Origin: an uncultured Steroidobacter sp.
GTDB lineage: Bacteria > Pseudomonadota > Gammaproteobacteria > Steroidobacterales > Steroidobacteraceae
NCBI RefSeq assembly: GCF_937958065.1
Contig: NZ_CALFXI010000019.1
Coordinates: forward strand, 31,152 to 95,151
Direction of reading: 5' to 3'
Length of the DNA: 64,000 nucleotides
This document shows, piece by piece, positions 51,505 through 60,730 of this stretch. Every line of letters begins with the position of its first letter. The first letter of the stretch is position 1. The position numbers and the translations under genes are program-made. Below the pieces are notes generated by a model. The model made no database searches. It saw only the letters and a list, made by a program, of their open reading frames with translations, and had not been told where the DNA came from.

Positions 51505-52782
51505 ATGGTTACTGACGCTCATGCCACGCCGGCGGCACCGACCCGCTGGTACAGCTCGCTCTACGTCCAGGTCCTGATCGCCATCGCGATCGGCGTGATT
51601 CTCGGTCATTACTTTCCCGAGACGGCCACCCATTTCAAGCCGCTCGGCGACGGCTTCATCAAGCTGATCAAGATGATGATCGCGCCCATCATCTTCTGCA
51701 CCGTGGTGACCGGCATCGCCGGCATGGAGAACATGAAGGCGGTCGGCAAGACCGGTGCGCTCGCGCTGCTGTACTTCGAGGTGGTCAGCACCATCGCGCT
51801 GATCGTCGGGCTGGTGATCGTCAATGTGGTGCAACCGGGCGCCGGCATGAACGTCGACGTTTCGCACCTGGATGCCAAATCGGTCGAATCGTACGCGAGG
51901 GCCGCCGAGCAGCAGAGCGTCACCGACTTCCTGCTGAACGTGATTCCGACCACCATCGTCGATGCGTTCGCCAAGGGCGACATCCTGCAGGTGCTGATGT
52001 TCTCGGTGCTGTTCGGTTTTGCCCTGCATACCGTCGGCGAGCGGGCGCGCTCGGTTTTCGAGTTCATCGATCGGTTCGCGGCGGTGATGTTCCGCATCGT
52101 CAACATGATCATGCGGCTGGCTCCGATCGGTGCGTTCGGCGCGATGGCGTTTACCATCGGTCAATATGGGCTGGAATCGCTGGCCTCGCTGGGCAAGCTG
52201 ATGGCCTGCTTCTACGCGACCTGCGTGTTCTTCATCTTTGCCGTGCTGGGCGCGATCGCAAAGCTGCACGGCTTCAGCGTGGGGCGTTTCGTGCGTTACA
52301 TCCGCGAGGAGCTCTTCATCGTGCTCGGCACGTCATCGAGCGAATCGGTGCTGCCGCGGATGATGGGCAAGATGCAGCAGGCGGGCGTCGAGAAGCAGGT
52401 GGTCGGCCTGGTCATCCCGACCGGCTATTCATTCAACCTCGACGGCACGTCCATCTACCTGACCATGGCGGCGGTCTTCATCGCCCAGGCGACCAACGTG
52501 CCGCTGTCGCTGATGGACCAGCTGACGCTGCTCGGGGTGCTGCTGCTGACCTCCAAGGGCGCCGCCGGCGTGACTGGCAGCGGCTTCATCGTGCTGGCCG
52601 CGACGCTGTCGGCGCTGGGCACGCTCCCGGTCACCGCGCTGGCCCTGATTCTGGGCATCGATCGGTTCATGTCCGAGGCGCGGGCCCTCACCAACCTGAT
52701 CGGCAATGGCGTGGCCACCATCGTGGTCGCAAAGTGGTGCGGAGCCCTGGACGAGGAACGGCTGCGCGAAGAGTTGGGCTAG
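51505..52782 (+). CDS. dctA: Dicarboxylate/amino acid:cation symporter
   Basis: 425 residues with eight predicted transmembrane helices and two re-entrant hairpins. The hairpin motifs are LGTSSSESVLPRMM and LLTSKGAAGVTGSGFIVLAATL, and the TM7-8 motif is PTGYSFNLDGTSIYLTMAAVFIAQA. These are the DAACS family sodium- or proton-coupled glutamate/C4-dicarboxylate transporters of the inner membrane. The family match is strong; DctA as against GltP cannot be settled here. It is followed after 9 bp by a GNAT gene. Confidence 0.92.
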   Translation: MVTDAHATPAAPTRWYSSLYVQVLIAIAIGVILGHYFPETATHFKPLGDGFIKLIKMMIAPIIFCTVVTGIAGMENMKAVGKTGALALLYFEVVSTIALIVGLVIVNVVQPGAGMNVDVSHLDAKSVESYARAAEQQSVTDFLLNVIPTTIVDAFAKGDILQVLMFSVLFGFALHTVGERARSVFEFIDRFAAVMFRIVNMIMRLAPIGAFGAMAFTIGQYGLESLASLGKLMACFYATCVFFIFAVLGAIAKLHGFSVGRFVRYIREELFIVLGTSSSESVLPRMMGKMQQAGVEKQVVGLVIPTGYSFNLDGTSIYLTMAAVFIAQATNVPLSLMDQLTLLGVLLLTSKGAAGVTGSGFIVLAATLSALGTLPVTALALILGIDRFMSEARALTNLIGNGVATIVVAKWCGALDEERLREELG

Positions 52783-52791
52783 TATGGACCG

Positions 52792-53340
52792 ATGAGCGCC
52801 GCTGCCACGCCCCAGCCAATCCCTCGTCTGAATTTCATTCCGGTCCTGCGTCCCGAGCAGGTCGCGACCGTGGCGGCGCTCGCCCACCAGATCTGGTACG
52901 AATATTACGTACCCTTGATCGGCCGGCCGCAAGTCGATTACATGGTCGCCAGGTTCCAGAATGCTCCGGCCATGCAGGCCCAGATCGAGCAGGGCTATGA
53001 ATACTTCCTGGTACAACGCCAGGACGATACGGGGCGATGGACCGACATCGGCTACTGCGCCGTGCAGGAGCAACCAGGGAGTGCGATGTTCCTCAGTAAG
53101 TTTTACCTGCAACACTCGGCGCGCGGCACGGGAACCGGGCGTAGATGCATGGAGTTCATTGAAGGGCTCGCCCGGCGGCGCGGGCTCACTCTGTTGTGGC
53201 TGACCGTCAACAAGGGCAATCCGGCAGTGCAGGCCTATCAAAAACTGGGTTTTCGGATTGCCGCGGACCTGGTGATGGACATTGGCGGCGGCTTCGTGAT
53301 GGACGATTACCGGATGGAAAAAGCACTCCAGGTGCTGTAA
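52792..53340 (+). CDS. GNAT family N-acetyltransferase
   Basis: 182 residues. The GNAT core is visible: strand and acetyl-CoA loop in MFLSKFYLQHSARGTGTGRRCMEFIEGLARRRG (R-x-x-G-x-G/A pattern as RGTGTGRR), then LLWLTVNKGNPAVQAYQKLGFRIAADLVMDIGGGFVMDDYRMEKAL. Substrate unknown. It lies 9 bp after dctA and so may be co-transcribed with it. Confidence 0.9.
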   Translation: MSAAATPQPIPRLNFIPVLRPEQVATVAALAHQIWYEYYVPLIGRPQVDYMVARFQNAPAMQAQIEQGYEYFLVQRQDDTGRWTDIGYCAVQEQPGSAMFLSKFYLQHSARGTGTGRRCMEFIEGLARRRGLTLLWLTVNKGNPAVQAYQKLGFRIAADLVMDIGGGFVMDDYRMEKALQVL

Positions 53341-53537
53341 CGCTGCAGTCGGCCGCCATTCCAGCTGAAGCGGGCCACAACCGAATGGTCGGAGCGGGGC
53401 GACAGGTGTCGTTCAGCTGACGACCCCGATACATTGAGCCGCTGGCCGGCGGTGCGAACGAATTGGCCGATGGATCGCCTAACCATAGGGCGACGTTCAA
53501 TAGCGACGTTCGAATTGGGGCAATACTGCAAACGGTG

Positions 53538-55925
53538 ATGAGTCTGTCCATCGACAAGGACCTTGGAGAGCAGGGCGAGAATGCCCGCGCGGTGCTTGCC
53601 AGCTGGCTGGATGATTACATCTCCGGCCGGTGCGACCGTGCGGACATGCAAGCCCAGTTTTTGTCGGTGTGTCGCAGCAATCCCGATGCGCCCTGGGATG
53701 CGCTGGCACTGCTGGATCAGTACCAGCGTCGCGGCCGCATCGATGTGGCGCTGGCCCGTTCGCTGAAGACCGATATCGCGCAGCTGGTGTTCGGGGTTGC
53801 CAACCAGACCGAAACCAAGGCGGACGGCGGCCAGGACAATCAGGACACCACCGACGTCACGATCGATACCACCGGTTCGCGCTGGCGCAAATTGATGGCC
53901 GAGCGCGATCCCGACTCGATCAATTCCGAGCCGGCGTTCGTCGATCCCTCGCTGCTGCGGCGGGGCGATGAAGAAGCTGCCGCGTTCCGCCGCGAGCTCG
54001 AAGAACCCCTGACCCGTCCGCCGCCGCCATTGAAGATGACGGACGAGGAGCCGGTGCTGGCGAGAGAGCACAAGCAGGAGCCACCGCCGGGCGTGCATGT
54101 ACATGGCCCGGAGATCGAACGTGAGCGCCCCATGCGACCGTCGCCCGTGCCGCCGCCAGGGCTGACCAGCGACGTGCTGCGAGATCGGTATGAGTTGACC
54201 TCGATTCTCGGCCGCGGCAGCACGGGGACCGTATACAAGGCGGTCGACCGGCATCGCACGCATCTCGATCCGTCGTCGCGCTGCGTGGCGGTCAAGGTGC
54301 TCAAGCTCAACTATCAGGACCGTCCCGATGAGCTGGCGCAGCTGGAGCGCGAGTTTCACGAGGCGCAACTGCTGTCGCATCCCAACGTGGTCAGCGTGTT
54401 CGACCTGGATCGCGATGGCAATGTTTATTTCATCGTCATGGAGCTGCTCGAAGGCGAGCTGCTCGCGGACATCCTGAAGCGGCTGGATGGTCAGCCCATG
54501 GCCCGCCATCACGCGCTGGGTATCATCAGCAGCGTGGGTGCTGCGCTGGCGCATGCGCATCGTCGCGGTGTGGTGCATGCGGACCTCAAGCCTCGCAATA
54601 TCATGATCACGACGTCCGGCGAAGTGCGCGTGCTCGACTTCGGGTTCGCGCGCGATCGTCCCCTAGAGTTGCACCCGGCTTCCGGGCTGCATGACGGCCC
54701 GAGCGCGGCGCCTGCGTATGCGAGCGTCGAGCGGGTGAATGGCAGCGATCCGCATCCGAGCGACGATGTGTACAGCCTCGCTTGCGTTGCCTATGAGCTG
54801 CTCTCCGGGCGTCATCCTTTCGGCGGCCGGTCTGCACCGCTGGCACGAGCGCATGGCCGTGCCCCACAGCGCATCCCCGGGCTCACGGGCAAGCAGCAAC
54901 AGGCCTTGCAACGGGCGCTGCTGTGGACTCGCGGCGAGCGGCGCATCGATGTCGTCGAACTGCTCGCGGCATTGGGCTGCGGCGAAGCACCGAGCCGGCT
55001 GGGCCCGCCGTCCGAATTGGCCGTGCCCGATTCATCCCTGTCCCGTTGGCGTCGCGCAGCATTTGCCGTGACGCTCGCTGTGCTGTTCGCAGGCGGCGCT
55101 TATGCTGTGTGGCAGTACGGATTGTTGCCAAAGAATCTGGCCAACGTGCTGCCCGTGATGCCGCCCATTGCCGATCGCGACCGGCAGAGTGAAGTGGTTG
55201 GCGGCGCCGGTGTCGTTGAAAAAGACACCGACGCGAGCGATGCGATCGGATCGCAGCCGGGGGCGACTGTCACGCCACCCAACGTCGAGCCGCTGCCTTC
55301 GGTGCAGCGGCAGACAGCGCCGCCCGTTCCTGGTCCGGCGCAAGAAGAACCCCAGAGTGCGCCCGCCACTGTGCCCACTCGCCCGCGTGCCGCACAGGTT
55401 CCTGTGCCGCTTCCCGAGCTGCCGCGGCCGTCCGCGCCACCCAATCGGCCTTCCGGTGAGGATCAGGCTCCCGATCGAGATTCGAGACAACAACCGTCCC
55501 GCGCTCAATCGGAACAGCCGCCCGGTGCGGCGACAGCGAGCGCGCCGGTTGCCGGCTCTTCGGCGTCGGCCAGCGTCGCGCGCCCGGTGATCATCGAATT
55601 CGATAAGGACAGCTATGTCACCTCGGAAGGTGACGGCTCGGTGCGCTTGGTCGTGCGGCGCACCGGCTCGACGCGACGTGAAGTCACCTTCACCTGGAAT
55701 CTACGCAGTAACTCCGCGGAAATGGGGGCCGACTTTGCCGGCATCGGCCCGGGTGTCGAGCGCATCCCGGCGGGCCAGCGCGAAGCGAGCATCACCGTTC
55801 CGCTGGTGCAGGACTCGATCAAGGAAACGACCGAACTGTTCCTGGTCGAGCTGCAGGTCAATCAGGAAGGCGTGTCGCTGGGCGAGCGCAGCAGCGCCGC
55901 CGTCATCATCGTAGACGACGACTGA
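53538..55925 (+). CDS. Membrane Ser/Thr protein kinase with C-terminal Calx-beta domain
   Basis: 795 residues from the ATG at 53538. Order: an N-terminal helical region (1-110), an acidic Pro-rich linker, a Hanks-type kinase (about 215-480) with ILGRGSTGTVYKA, VAVKVLKL, H347-A-D349-LKPRN and D367-FG, one transmembrane helix (about 507-528), a long Pro/Ala-rich linker and a Calx-beta-like domain (about 684-795: VIIEFDKDSYVTSEGDGSVRL...TVPLVQDSIKETTELFLVEL). The HRD Arg is Ala, as in kinases that do not need activation-loop phosphorylation. The Calx-beta domain would be periplasmic and might sense calcium or a surface partner. It precedes a small gene by 16 bp. Confidence 0.9.
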   Translation: MSLSIDKDLGEQGENARAVLASWLDDYISGRCDRADMQAQFLSVCRSNPDAPWDALALLDQYQRRGRIDVALARSLKTDIAQLVFGVANQTETKADGGQDNQDTTDVTIDTTGSRWRKLMAERDPDSINSEPAFVDPSLLRRGDEEAAAFRRELEEPLTRPPPPLKMTDEEPVLAREHKQEPPPGVHVHGPEIERERPMRPSPVPPPGLTSDVLRDRYELTSILGRGSTGTVYKAVDRHRTHLDPSSRCVAVKVLKLNYQDRPDELAQLEREFHEAQLLSHPNVVSVFDLDRDGNVYFIVMELLEGELLADILKRLDGQPMARHHALGIISSVGAALAHAHRRGVVHADLKPRNIMITTSGEVRVLDFGFARDRPLELHPASGLHDGPSAAPAYASVERVNGSDPHPSDDVYSLACVAYELLSGRHPFGGRSAPLARAHGRAPQRIPGLTGKQQQALQRALLWTRGERRIDVVELLAALGCGEAPSRLGPPSELAVPDSSLSRWRRAAFAVTLAVLFAGGAYAVWQYGLLPKNLANVLPVMPPIADRDRQSEVVGGAGVVEKDTDASDAIGSQPGATVTPPNVEPLPSVQRQTAPPVPGPAQEEPQSAPATVPTRPRAAQVPVPLPELPRPSAPPNRPSGEDQAPDRDSRQQPSRAQSEQPPGAATASAPVAGSSASASVARPVIIEFDKDSYVTSEGDGSVRLVVRRTGSTRREVTFTWNLRSNSAEMGADFAGIGPGVERIPAGQREASITVPLVQDSIKETTELFLVELQVNQEGVSLGERSSAAVIIVDDD

Positions 55926-55941
55926 GTCATGGGCCCTGAGC

Positions 55942-56325
55942 ATGGACGTGCGATTCTCCGGACAGGCGCTGTATTGCCAGATCAGTCGCGCTGAGCTGGC
56001 GACGCTCGCATCCGGCCGCTCGGTCGATCTGATCGTCGCTCTACCGCGTCATCGTTCGTTTCGAGTGAGCGTGCGGCCGTCGGCGATGAGCGCGGATCGC
56101 GGCGGCTGGCAGCTGGAAAGCGACCCCACCGGCCTGTGGCTGACCGTTCCACACGCGGAGCTGCAGCAGCTCGGGCAGACTGAAAGCTTCGCCGAAAGAC
56201 TGATGCGCGACTTTCCGGTGTCGTCGAGCAAGCAGATACAAGTCATATTGGAGGCCGAGCCGGAGGCGCAGCCCGAAGCACGCAGCGTGATCGAGATTAC
56301 GCCGCCGCACGAGCCGGCCGGCTAG
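55942..56325 (+). CDS. Small hypothetical protein
   Basis: 127 residues, no signal peptide or membrane segment. The first part (MDVRFSGQALYCQISRAELATLASGRSVDLIV) suggests a small beta-barrel of the kind seen in short DUF families, followed by an acidic tail (EAEPEAQPEARS). I do not recognise a function. It lies 16 bp after the kinase gene and is probably co-transcribed with it, so it may act in the same pathway. Confidence 0.6.
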   Translation: MDVRFSGQALYCQISRAELATLASGRSVDLIVALPRHRSFRVSVRPSAMSADRGGWQLESDPTGLWLTVPHAELQQLGQTESFAERLMRDFPVSSSKQIQVILEAEPEAQPEARSVIEITPPHEPAG

Positions 56326-56359
56326 CCGTCGCCCGAGCCGGCGCGCATGCACGGCAAAA

Positions 56360-56383
56360 CAACGGCTGTTTGCTGAGCCGTTG
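56360..56383. terminator. Bidirectional-type hairpin between the kinase operon and purD
   Basis: Arms CAACGGCT and AGCCGTTG, perfect 8-bp stem with an 8-nt loop, between convergent genes. On the minus strand it is followed by TTTTG and on the plus strand by TATTATTTCTT a few bases later, so it could serve both directions. Confidence 0.55.
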
Positions 56384-56387
56384 AGTA

Positions 56388-57677
56388 TTATTTCTTCGCC
56401 AGCTCGCGCTGCACGGCGCGATAGCCGATATCACGGCGATACTGCACGCCGTTCCAGCTGATCTTGTCACACAGGGCGTATGCAGCCTTCTGAGCGTCGC
56501 TCACAGTGTTGCCGAGCCCGACCGCGCACAACACGCGACCGCCGTTCGTCACGACCTTGCCGTCGCGCAACGATGTGCCCGCATGAAACACTTTGCCGGG
56601 CAGCGCCGCAGCTCGTTCGAGCCCGTGAATCTCATCGCCCTTGCGCACCGAGTCCGGATAACCGCCAGCAGCAAGCACTACCCCGAGCGCCGCACGCGGA
56701 TCCCATTCGGCTTTCACTTGATCGAGCCGGCCATCGAGCGCCGCTTCACACAGCACGGTGAGATCCGACGTCAGCCGCGAGAGGATGGGCTGAGTCTCCG
56801 GATCGCCGAAGCGACAGTTGAACTCCAGCACGTTCGGCGTGCCGTCCGGAGCGATCATCAGGCCCGCATATAGAAAACCGATGTACGGCGTGCCATCGCT
56901 GATCAAACCATCGGCCGTGGGCTGCATCACCTCGCGCATGATGCGAGCGTGCAGCTCTTCGGTCACGACCGGAGCAGGAGAGTACGCGCCCATGCCACCA
57001 GTATTGGGGCCTTGGTCGCCGTCATCGCGACGCTTGTGATCCTGCGAGGTCGCCAGCGGCAGAATGTGCTTGCCGCTGACGATGGCGATGAAGCTGGCTT
57101 CTTCGCCTTCGAGAAATTCTTCGATGACGACGGTGTTGCCGGCGGCGCCGAACTGCCCGTCGAACATGGCCTGCGCGCTGGCGATCGCTTCTTCCTGCGT
57201 GGCGCAGATGATCACGCCTTTGCCCGCAGCCAGACCGTCAGCTTTGACCACGAGCGGCGCACGCTGAGCGCGCACCCAGGCAGCGTCGAAATTGTCCTTG
57301 GTGAACGTGGCATACGCCGCAGTCGGGATCTTATGACGACGCAGGAATTCCTTGGTGAACGCTTTCGACCCTTCCAATCGTGCGGCGAGCTGTCGGGGGC
57401 CGAAGCAGCGCAGACCGGCCGCTTCGAATGCGTCCGTTACACCGATGACCAGCGGCGCTTCGGGTCCGACGATGGTGAGATCGATCCGTTCGCGCGTGGC
57501 GAACTCGATGAGTTTGGGAACATCGTCAGCGGCGATATCGACGTTCTTCACGCCCGGTTCGAGCGCAGTGCCGGCGTTGCCCGGTGCGACGAATACGGCG
57601 CTCACGCGCGGCGTGTTCGCAACTTTCCACGCGAACGCGTGTTCGCGACCACCGGAACCAAGGATCAATACGCGCAT
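56388..57677 (-). CDS. purD: Phosphoribosylamine-glycine ligase
   Basis: 429 residues, usual PurD length. It joins glycine to phosphoribosylamine with ATP in purine synthesis. The N-terminal MRVLILGSGGREHAFAWKV, ATP-grasp motifs (VVKADGLAAGKGVIIC, EEFLEGEEASFIA) and NVLEFNCRFGDPETQPIL are conserved. Last gene of the dusB-fis-purH-purD run, 89 bp after purH. Confidence 0.97.
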   Translation of the reverse strand: MRVLILGSGGREHAFAWKVANTPRVSAVFVAPGNAGTALEPGVKNVDIAADDVPKLIEFATRERIDLTIVGPEAPLVIGVTDAFEAAGLRCFGPRQLAARLEGSKAFTKEFLRRHKIPTAAYATFTKDNFDAAWVRAQRAPLVVKADGLAAGKGVIICATQEEAIASAQAMFDGQFGAAGNTVVIEEFLEGEEASFIAIVSGKHILPLATSQDHKRRDDGDQGPNTGGMGAYSPAPVVTEELHARIMREVMQPTADGLISDGTPYIGFLYAGLMIAPDGTPNVLEFNCRFGDPETQPILSRLTSDLTVLCEAALDGRLDQVKAEWDPRAALGVVLAAGGYPDSVRKGDEIHGLERAAALPGKVFHAGTSLRDGKVVTNGGRVLCAVGLGNTVSDAQKAAYALCDKISWNGVQYRRDIGYRAVQRELAKK

Positions 57678-57750
57678 AACTTACTCAGCCGCGGCAAAGG
57701 GAGATCGCACGCGTCGCGAAGATGCGCCGGCATCGTTCGCGACCGCGGCG

Positions 57751-57768
57751 GACGACATCGATGTCGTC
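57751..57768. promoter_or_regulatory. 18-bp perfect palindrome between purH and purD
   Basis: GACGACATCGATGTCGTC ends at the purH stop codon. As RNA it would form a 7-bp stem with a TCGA loop on the purHD transcript. It may set differential expression of purD or bind a regulator. Confidence 0.35.
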
Positions 57769-59353
57769 AGTGTCTGAAATGTCGCATGCCGGTCAGCACC
57801 ATGGCCATGCCATGTTCGTTCGCTGCGGCAATCACTTCATTGTCACGCATCGAGCCGCCCGGCTGAATCACGGCCTTGATGCCGAGCTCGGCGGCGACAT
57901 CGAGACCATCGCGGAACGGGAAGAACGCGTCGGAGGCCATCACCGCGCCTTTCACTTCCAGGCCTTCGTCCTTGGCCTTCATGGCAGCGATGCGGCTGGA
58001 GACGACCCGGCTCATCTGACCCGCGCCGACGCCGAGCGTCATGCGATCTTTCACATAAACGATGGCGTTGGATTTGACGTACTTGCACACCTGCCATGCG
58101 AACAGCAGGTCGGCAAATTGTTCGTCGGTCGGCACCAGCTTGGTGACCACGCGCAGATCGCTCCGGCTCACGCGGCCCTCGTCGCGCGTCTGCACGAGCA
58201 GGCCGCCATTCACGCTGCGATATTCGTGACGAATGCCGGTCGGCGCAAGGCCATTGGTCGTGAGCACGCGGACATTCTCCTTGCGTGCGCAGATTTCGAG
58301 GGCTTCGGCATCGACGTCGGGAGCGATGATCAGCTCGACGAATTGACGTTCGACGATGGCTCGCGCGGTGTTCGCGTTCAGCGGGCGATTGAACGCTATG
58401 ATGCCGCCGAATGCCGACGTAGGGTCGGTGCGAAACGCACGGTCGTAAGCAGCGAACGTGTCACCCGCGACAGCAACGCCGCAGGGATTCGCGTGCTTCA
58501 CGATCACGCAGGCCGGCTCATCGAACTGACGCACGCACTCGAGCGCAGTGTCGCCATCCGCGATGTTGTTGTACGAAAGTTGTTTGCCTTGCAGCTGCTT
58601 CGCGCTGCCGATGCTGGCGCCCGGCGCGTCGGCAACGGCGTAGAAGGCCGCCGATTGATGCGGATTCTCGCCGTAACGAAGATCCATGCGCTTGCCGAAC
58701 TGCAGCGACAGGGACTCGGGATATTCGGTCTTTGCGCCCTGCTCGGGCTGGGTGACGCGAGTCAAATAACTGGCGACCGCGGCGTCGTAGCTCGCGGTGT
58801 GCGCATACGCCTTGGCGGCGAGACGCTTGCGTGTTTGTTCGGAGACCACGCCATTCGCGGCGTTCAACTCCTCGAGCACGGCGGCGTAATCGAGCGGATC
58901 CACGATCACTGTCACACGATCGTGATTCTTCGCAGCGGCGCGCACCATCGCCGGCCCGCCGATATCGATGTTCTCGATGGCATCTTCATAAGTGCAATCG
59001 GGCTTCGCGATGGTCGCCGCGAACGGATACAGATTCACCACGACCAGATCGATCGGATCGATGCCATGCGTGCGCATGACGTCATCGTCGATGTCACGAC
59101 GTCCGAGCAGGCCGCCATGAATTTTTGGATGCAGCGTCTTGACGCGCCCATCCATGATTTCGGGAAAGCCGGTGTGCGAGGAAACCTGCGTCACCGCCAC
59201 GCCGTGCTTCTCGAGCAGGCTGGCCGTGCCACCGGTCGAGAGAATCGTTACGCCGCGACGTTGCAGCGCCTGCGCGAATTCAACCAGGCCATCTTTATTG
59301 GAAACACTCAGCAGGGCGCGCCGTACGCCAGTAATTGACAAAGCCGGGGACAT
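57767..59353 (-). CDS. purH: Bifunctional AICAR formyltransferase / IMP cyclohydrolase
   Basis: 528 residues. It catalyses the last two steps of IMP synthesis. The N-terminal cyclohydrolase (about 1-200) has LSVSNKDGLVEFAQALQRRG and GGRVKTLHPKIHGG (DGRVKTLHPKIHGG here). The C-terminal formyltransferase has the motif CVIVKHANPCGVA and LRYGENPHQSAAFY. Located 16 bp after fis on the same strand. Confidence 0.97.
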   Translation of the reverse strand: MSPALSITGVRRALLSVSNKDGLVEFAQALQRRGVTILSTGGTASLLEKHGVAVTQVSSHTGFPEIMDGRVKTLHPKIHGGLLGRRDIDDDVMRTHGIDPIDLVVVNLYPFAATIAKPDCTYEDAIENIDIGGPAMVRAAAKNHDRVTVIVDPLDYAAVLEELNAANGVVSEQTRKRLAAKAYAHTASYDAAVASYLTRVTQPEQGAKTEYPESLSLQFGKRMDLRYGENPHQSAAFYAVADAPGASIGSAKQLQGKQLSYNNIADGDTALECVRQFDEPACVIVKHANPCGVAVAGDTFAAYDRAFRTDPTSAFGGIIAFNRPLNANTARAIVERQFVELIIAPDVDAEALEICARKENVRVLTTNGLAPTGIRHEYRSVNGGLLVQTRDEGRVSRSDLRVVTKLVPTDEQFADLLFAWQVCKYVKSNAIVYVKDRMTLGVGAGQMSRVVSSRIAAMKAKDEGLEVKGAVMASDAFFPFRDGLDVAAELGIKAVIQPGGSMRDNEVIAAANEHGMAMVLTGMRHFRH

Positions 59354-59369
59354 GGGCGGTCGATCTCTC

Positions 59370-59660
59370 TCAATTGGCCAGACCGTAGGTCTTCAGTTTC
59401 TTGCGCAACGTGCCGCGATTGATGCCGAGAATGTCGGCGGCGCGGCTCTGATTGCCTTCCGCATAGTCGAGCACGGCCTTGAACAGCGGCTCTTCCACTT
59501 CACGCAGCACCAGATCGTAGAGCTGGCCGGGCTTGTGGCCGTTCAAAGTCGCGAAATAGGAATCGAGCGCCTCCGCCGTCATCGTCCTCAACGGCATCGC
59601 CCGCGTCGCGGGTCGTGCCAGCGGCTCTCGGCGAGCTCTGGTTTTTTTTCTGGGGGCCAT
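59370..59660 (-). CDS. fis: DNA-binding protein Fis
   Basis: 96 residues. The C-terminal Fis helix-turn-helix is clear (AVLDYAEGNQSRAADILGINRGTLRKKLKTYGL). Residues 1-20 are basic (MAPRKKTRARRE), a small extension relative to E. coli Fis. Fis is a nucleoid protein and global regulator of growth genes. It lies between dusB (74 bp) and purH (16 bp), the same place as the E. coli dusB-fis pair, here extended to the purine genes. A start at the downstream MPLRTM is possible. Confidence 0.93.
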   Translation of the reverse strand: MAPRKKTRARREPLARPATRAMPLRTMTAEALDSYFATLNGHKPGQLYDLVLREVEEPLFKAVLDYAEGNQSRAADILGINRGTLRKKLKTYGLAN

Positions 59661-59734
59661 GGCCTCTCCGCCAAACTTCTCTGCAATCAAAAATTCGTCC
59701 ACGTGTCGCGTGCCTCGCTGGCGCGCGACAGTCA

Positions 59735-60730
59735 CTATGCCGCGCTTGACAGACTCTCTTCCGGCGCTTCTTCGAGCGCATTGAAATACGCCTGTACGCG
59801 ATCGATTTGTGTCGTCGCGTCCGTCGCCTGCATCACGGCTTGTCGTAAAGCCGGCGCAGACGCGCGACTCTTCGCATACCAATCGATGTGCTTGCGCGCG
59901 ACCCGGACTCCCGCCTCCTCCCCGTAGAAAGCATGCAGATCGCGCAAGTGAGCGAGCATGATATCACGGACTTCCGCGATGGAAGGCGTGGCGAAAAAAT
60001 CTCCGTTCAGCGCGGCGAGAATTTCACTAAAGATCCACGGGCGACCTTGTGCGCTGCGCCCGATCATCAGGCCATCTACGCCGGTCTGTTCAAGTACGTG
60101 CTTCGCTTTCGCCGCTGAGTCGATGTCACCATTGGCGAAAATCGGAATAGACACACTCTGCTTGATGGCACGGATGGTTTCGTACTCAGCGTTGCCCCGA
60201 TACATGCAGGCGCGCGTGCGGCCATGAACCGCCAGCGCCTGCACGCCGATGGCTTCAGCCATGCGCGCGATCGCAAGGCCATTGCGATGCTCGGGATCCC
60301 AGCCGGTGCGCATTTTCAATGTCACCGGCACGTTCACTGCCTTGACAACGGCTTCGAGAATCGCCCTCACGAGCGGTTCGTCGCGCATCAGTGCCGAACC
60401 CGCCGCCTTATTGCAAACTTTCTTCGCGGGGCAGCCCAGGTTGATGTCGATGATTTGCGCGCCGGCATCGACATTACGTTGCGCGGCCTCGGCCATCATT
60501 TCCGGATCGCCGCCGGCGATCTGCACGACGCGCGGCTCGGGCTCGCCACTGTGATCCATGCGCCGGCGCGACTTCTCGGTGTGCCATAAACGCACATCGC
60601 AAGTCAGCATTTCTCCAGCAGCAATGCCTGCTCCCATGCGCCGACACAACAACCGGAACGGCAGATCCGTCACACCCGCCATGGGCGCGAGCGCGAGGTT
60701 GTTGACCAGTTCGTACGGGCCGATGCGCAT
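59735..60730 (-). CDS. dusB: tRNA-dihydrouridine synthase B
   Basis: 331 residues. A flavin enzyme that reduces uridine in tRNA. Motifs: APMAGVTDLPFRLLCRRMGAG at the start, the catalytic Cys in NLGCPAKKVCNKAAGSALM, GRTRACMYRGNAE and the FMN phosphate-binding GRSAQGRPWIF. It overlaps the zinc-ribbon gene by one base (TAATG) and precedes fis, as in E. coli. Confidence 0.96.
   Translation of the reverse strand: MRIGPYELVNNLALAPMAGVTDLPFRLLCRRMGAGIAAGEMLTCDVRLWHTEKSRRRMDHSGEPEPRVVQIAGGDPEMMAEAAQRNVDAGAQIIDINLGCPAKKVCNKAAGSALMRDEPLVRAILEAVVKAVNVPVTLKMRTGWDPEHRNGLAIARMAEAIGVQALAVHGRTRACMYRGNAEYETIRAIKQSVSIPIFANGDIDSAAKAKHVLEQTGVDGLMIGRSAQGRPWIFSEILAALNGDFFATPSIAEVRDIMLAHLRDLHAFYGEEAGVRVARKHIDWYAKSRASAPALRQAVMQATDATTQIDRVQAYFNALEEAPEESLSSAA

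Noticed and set aside
53490..53511. Direct repeat GCGACGTTC upstream of the kinase gene
   Set aside because: Two 9-bp copies 13 bp apart in GC-rich DNA can arise by chance; no further support.
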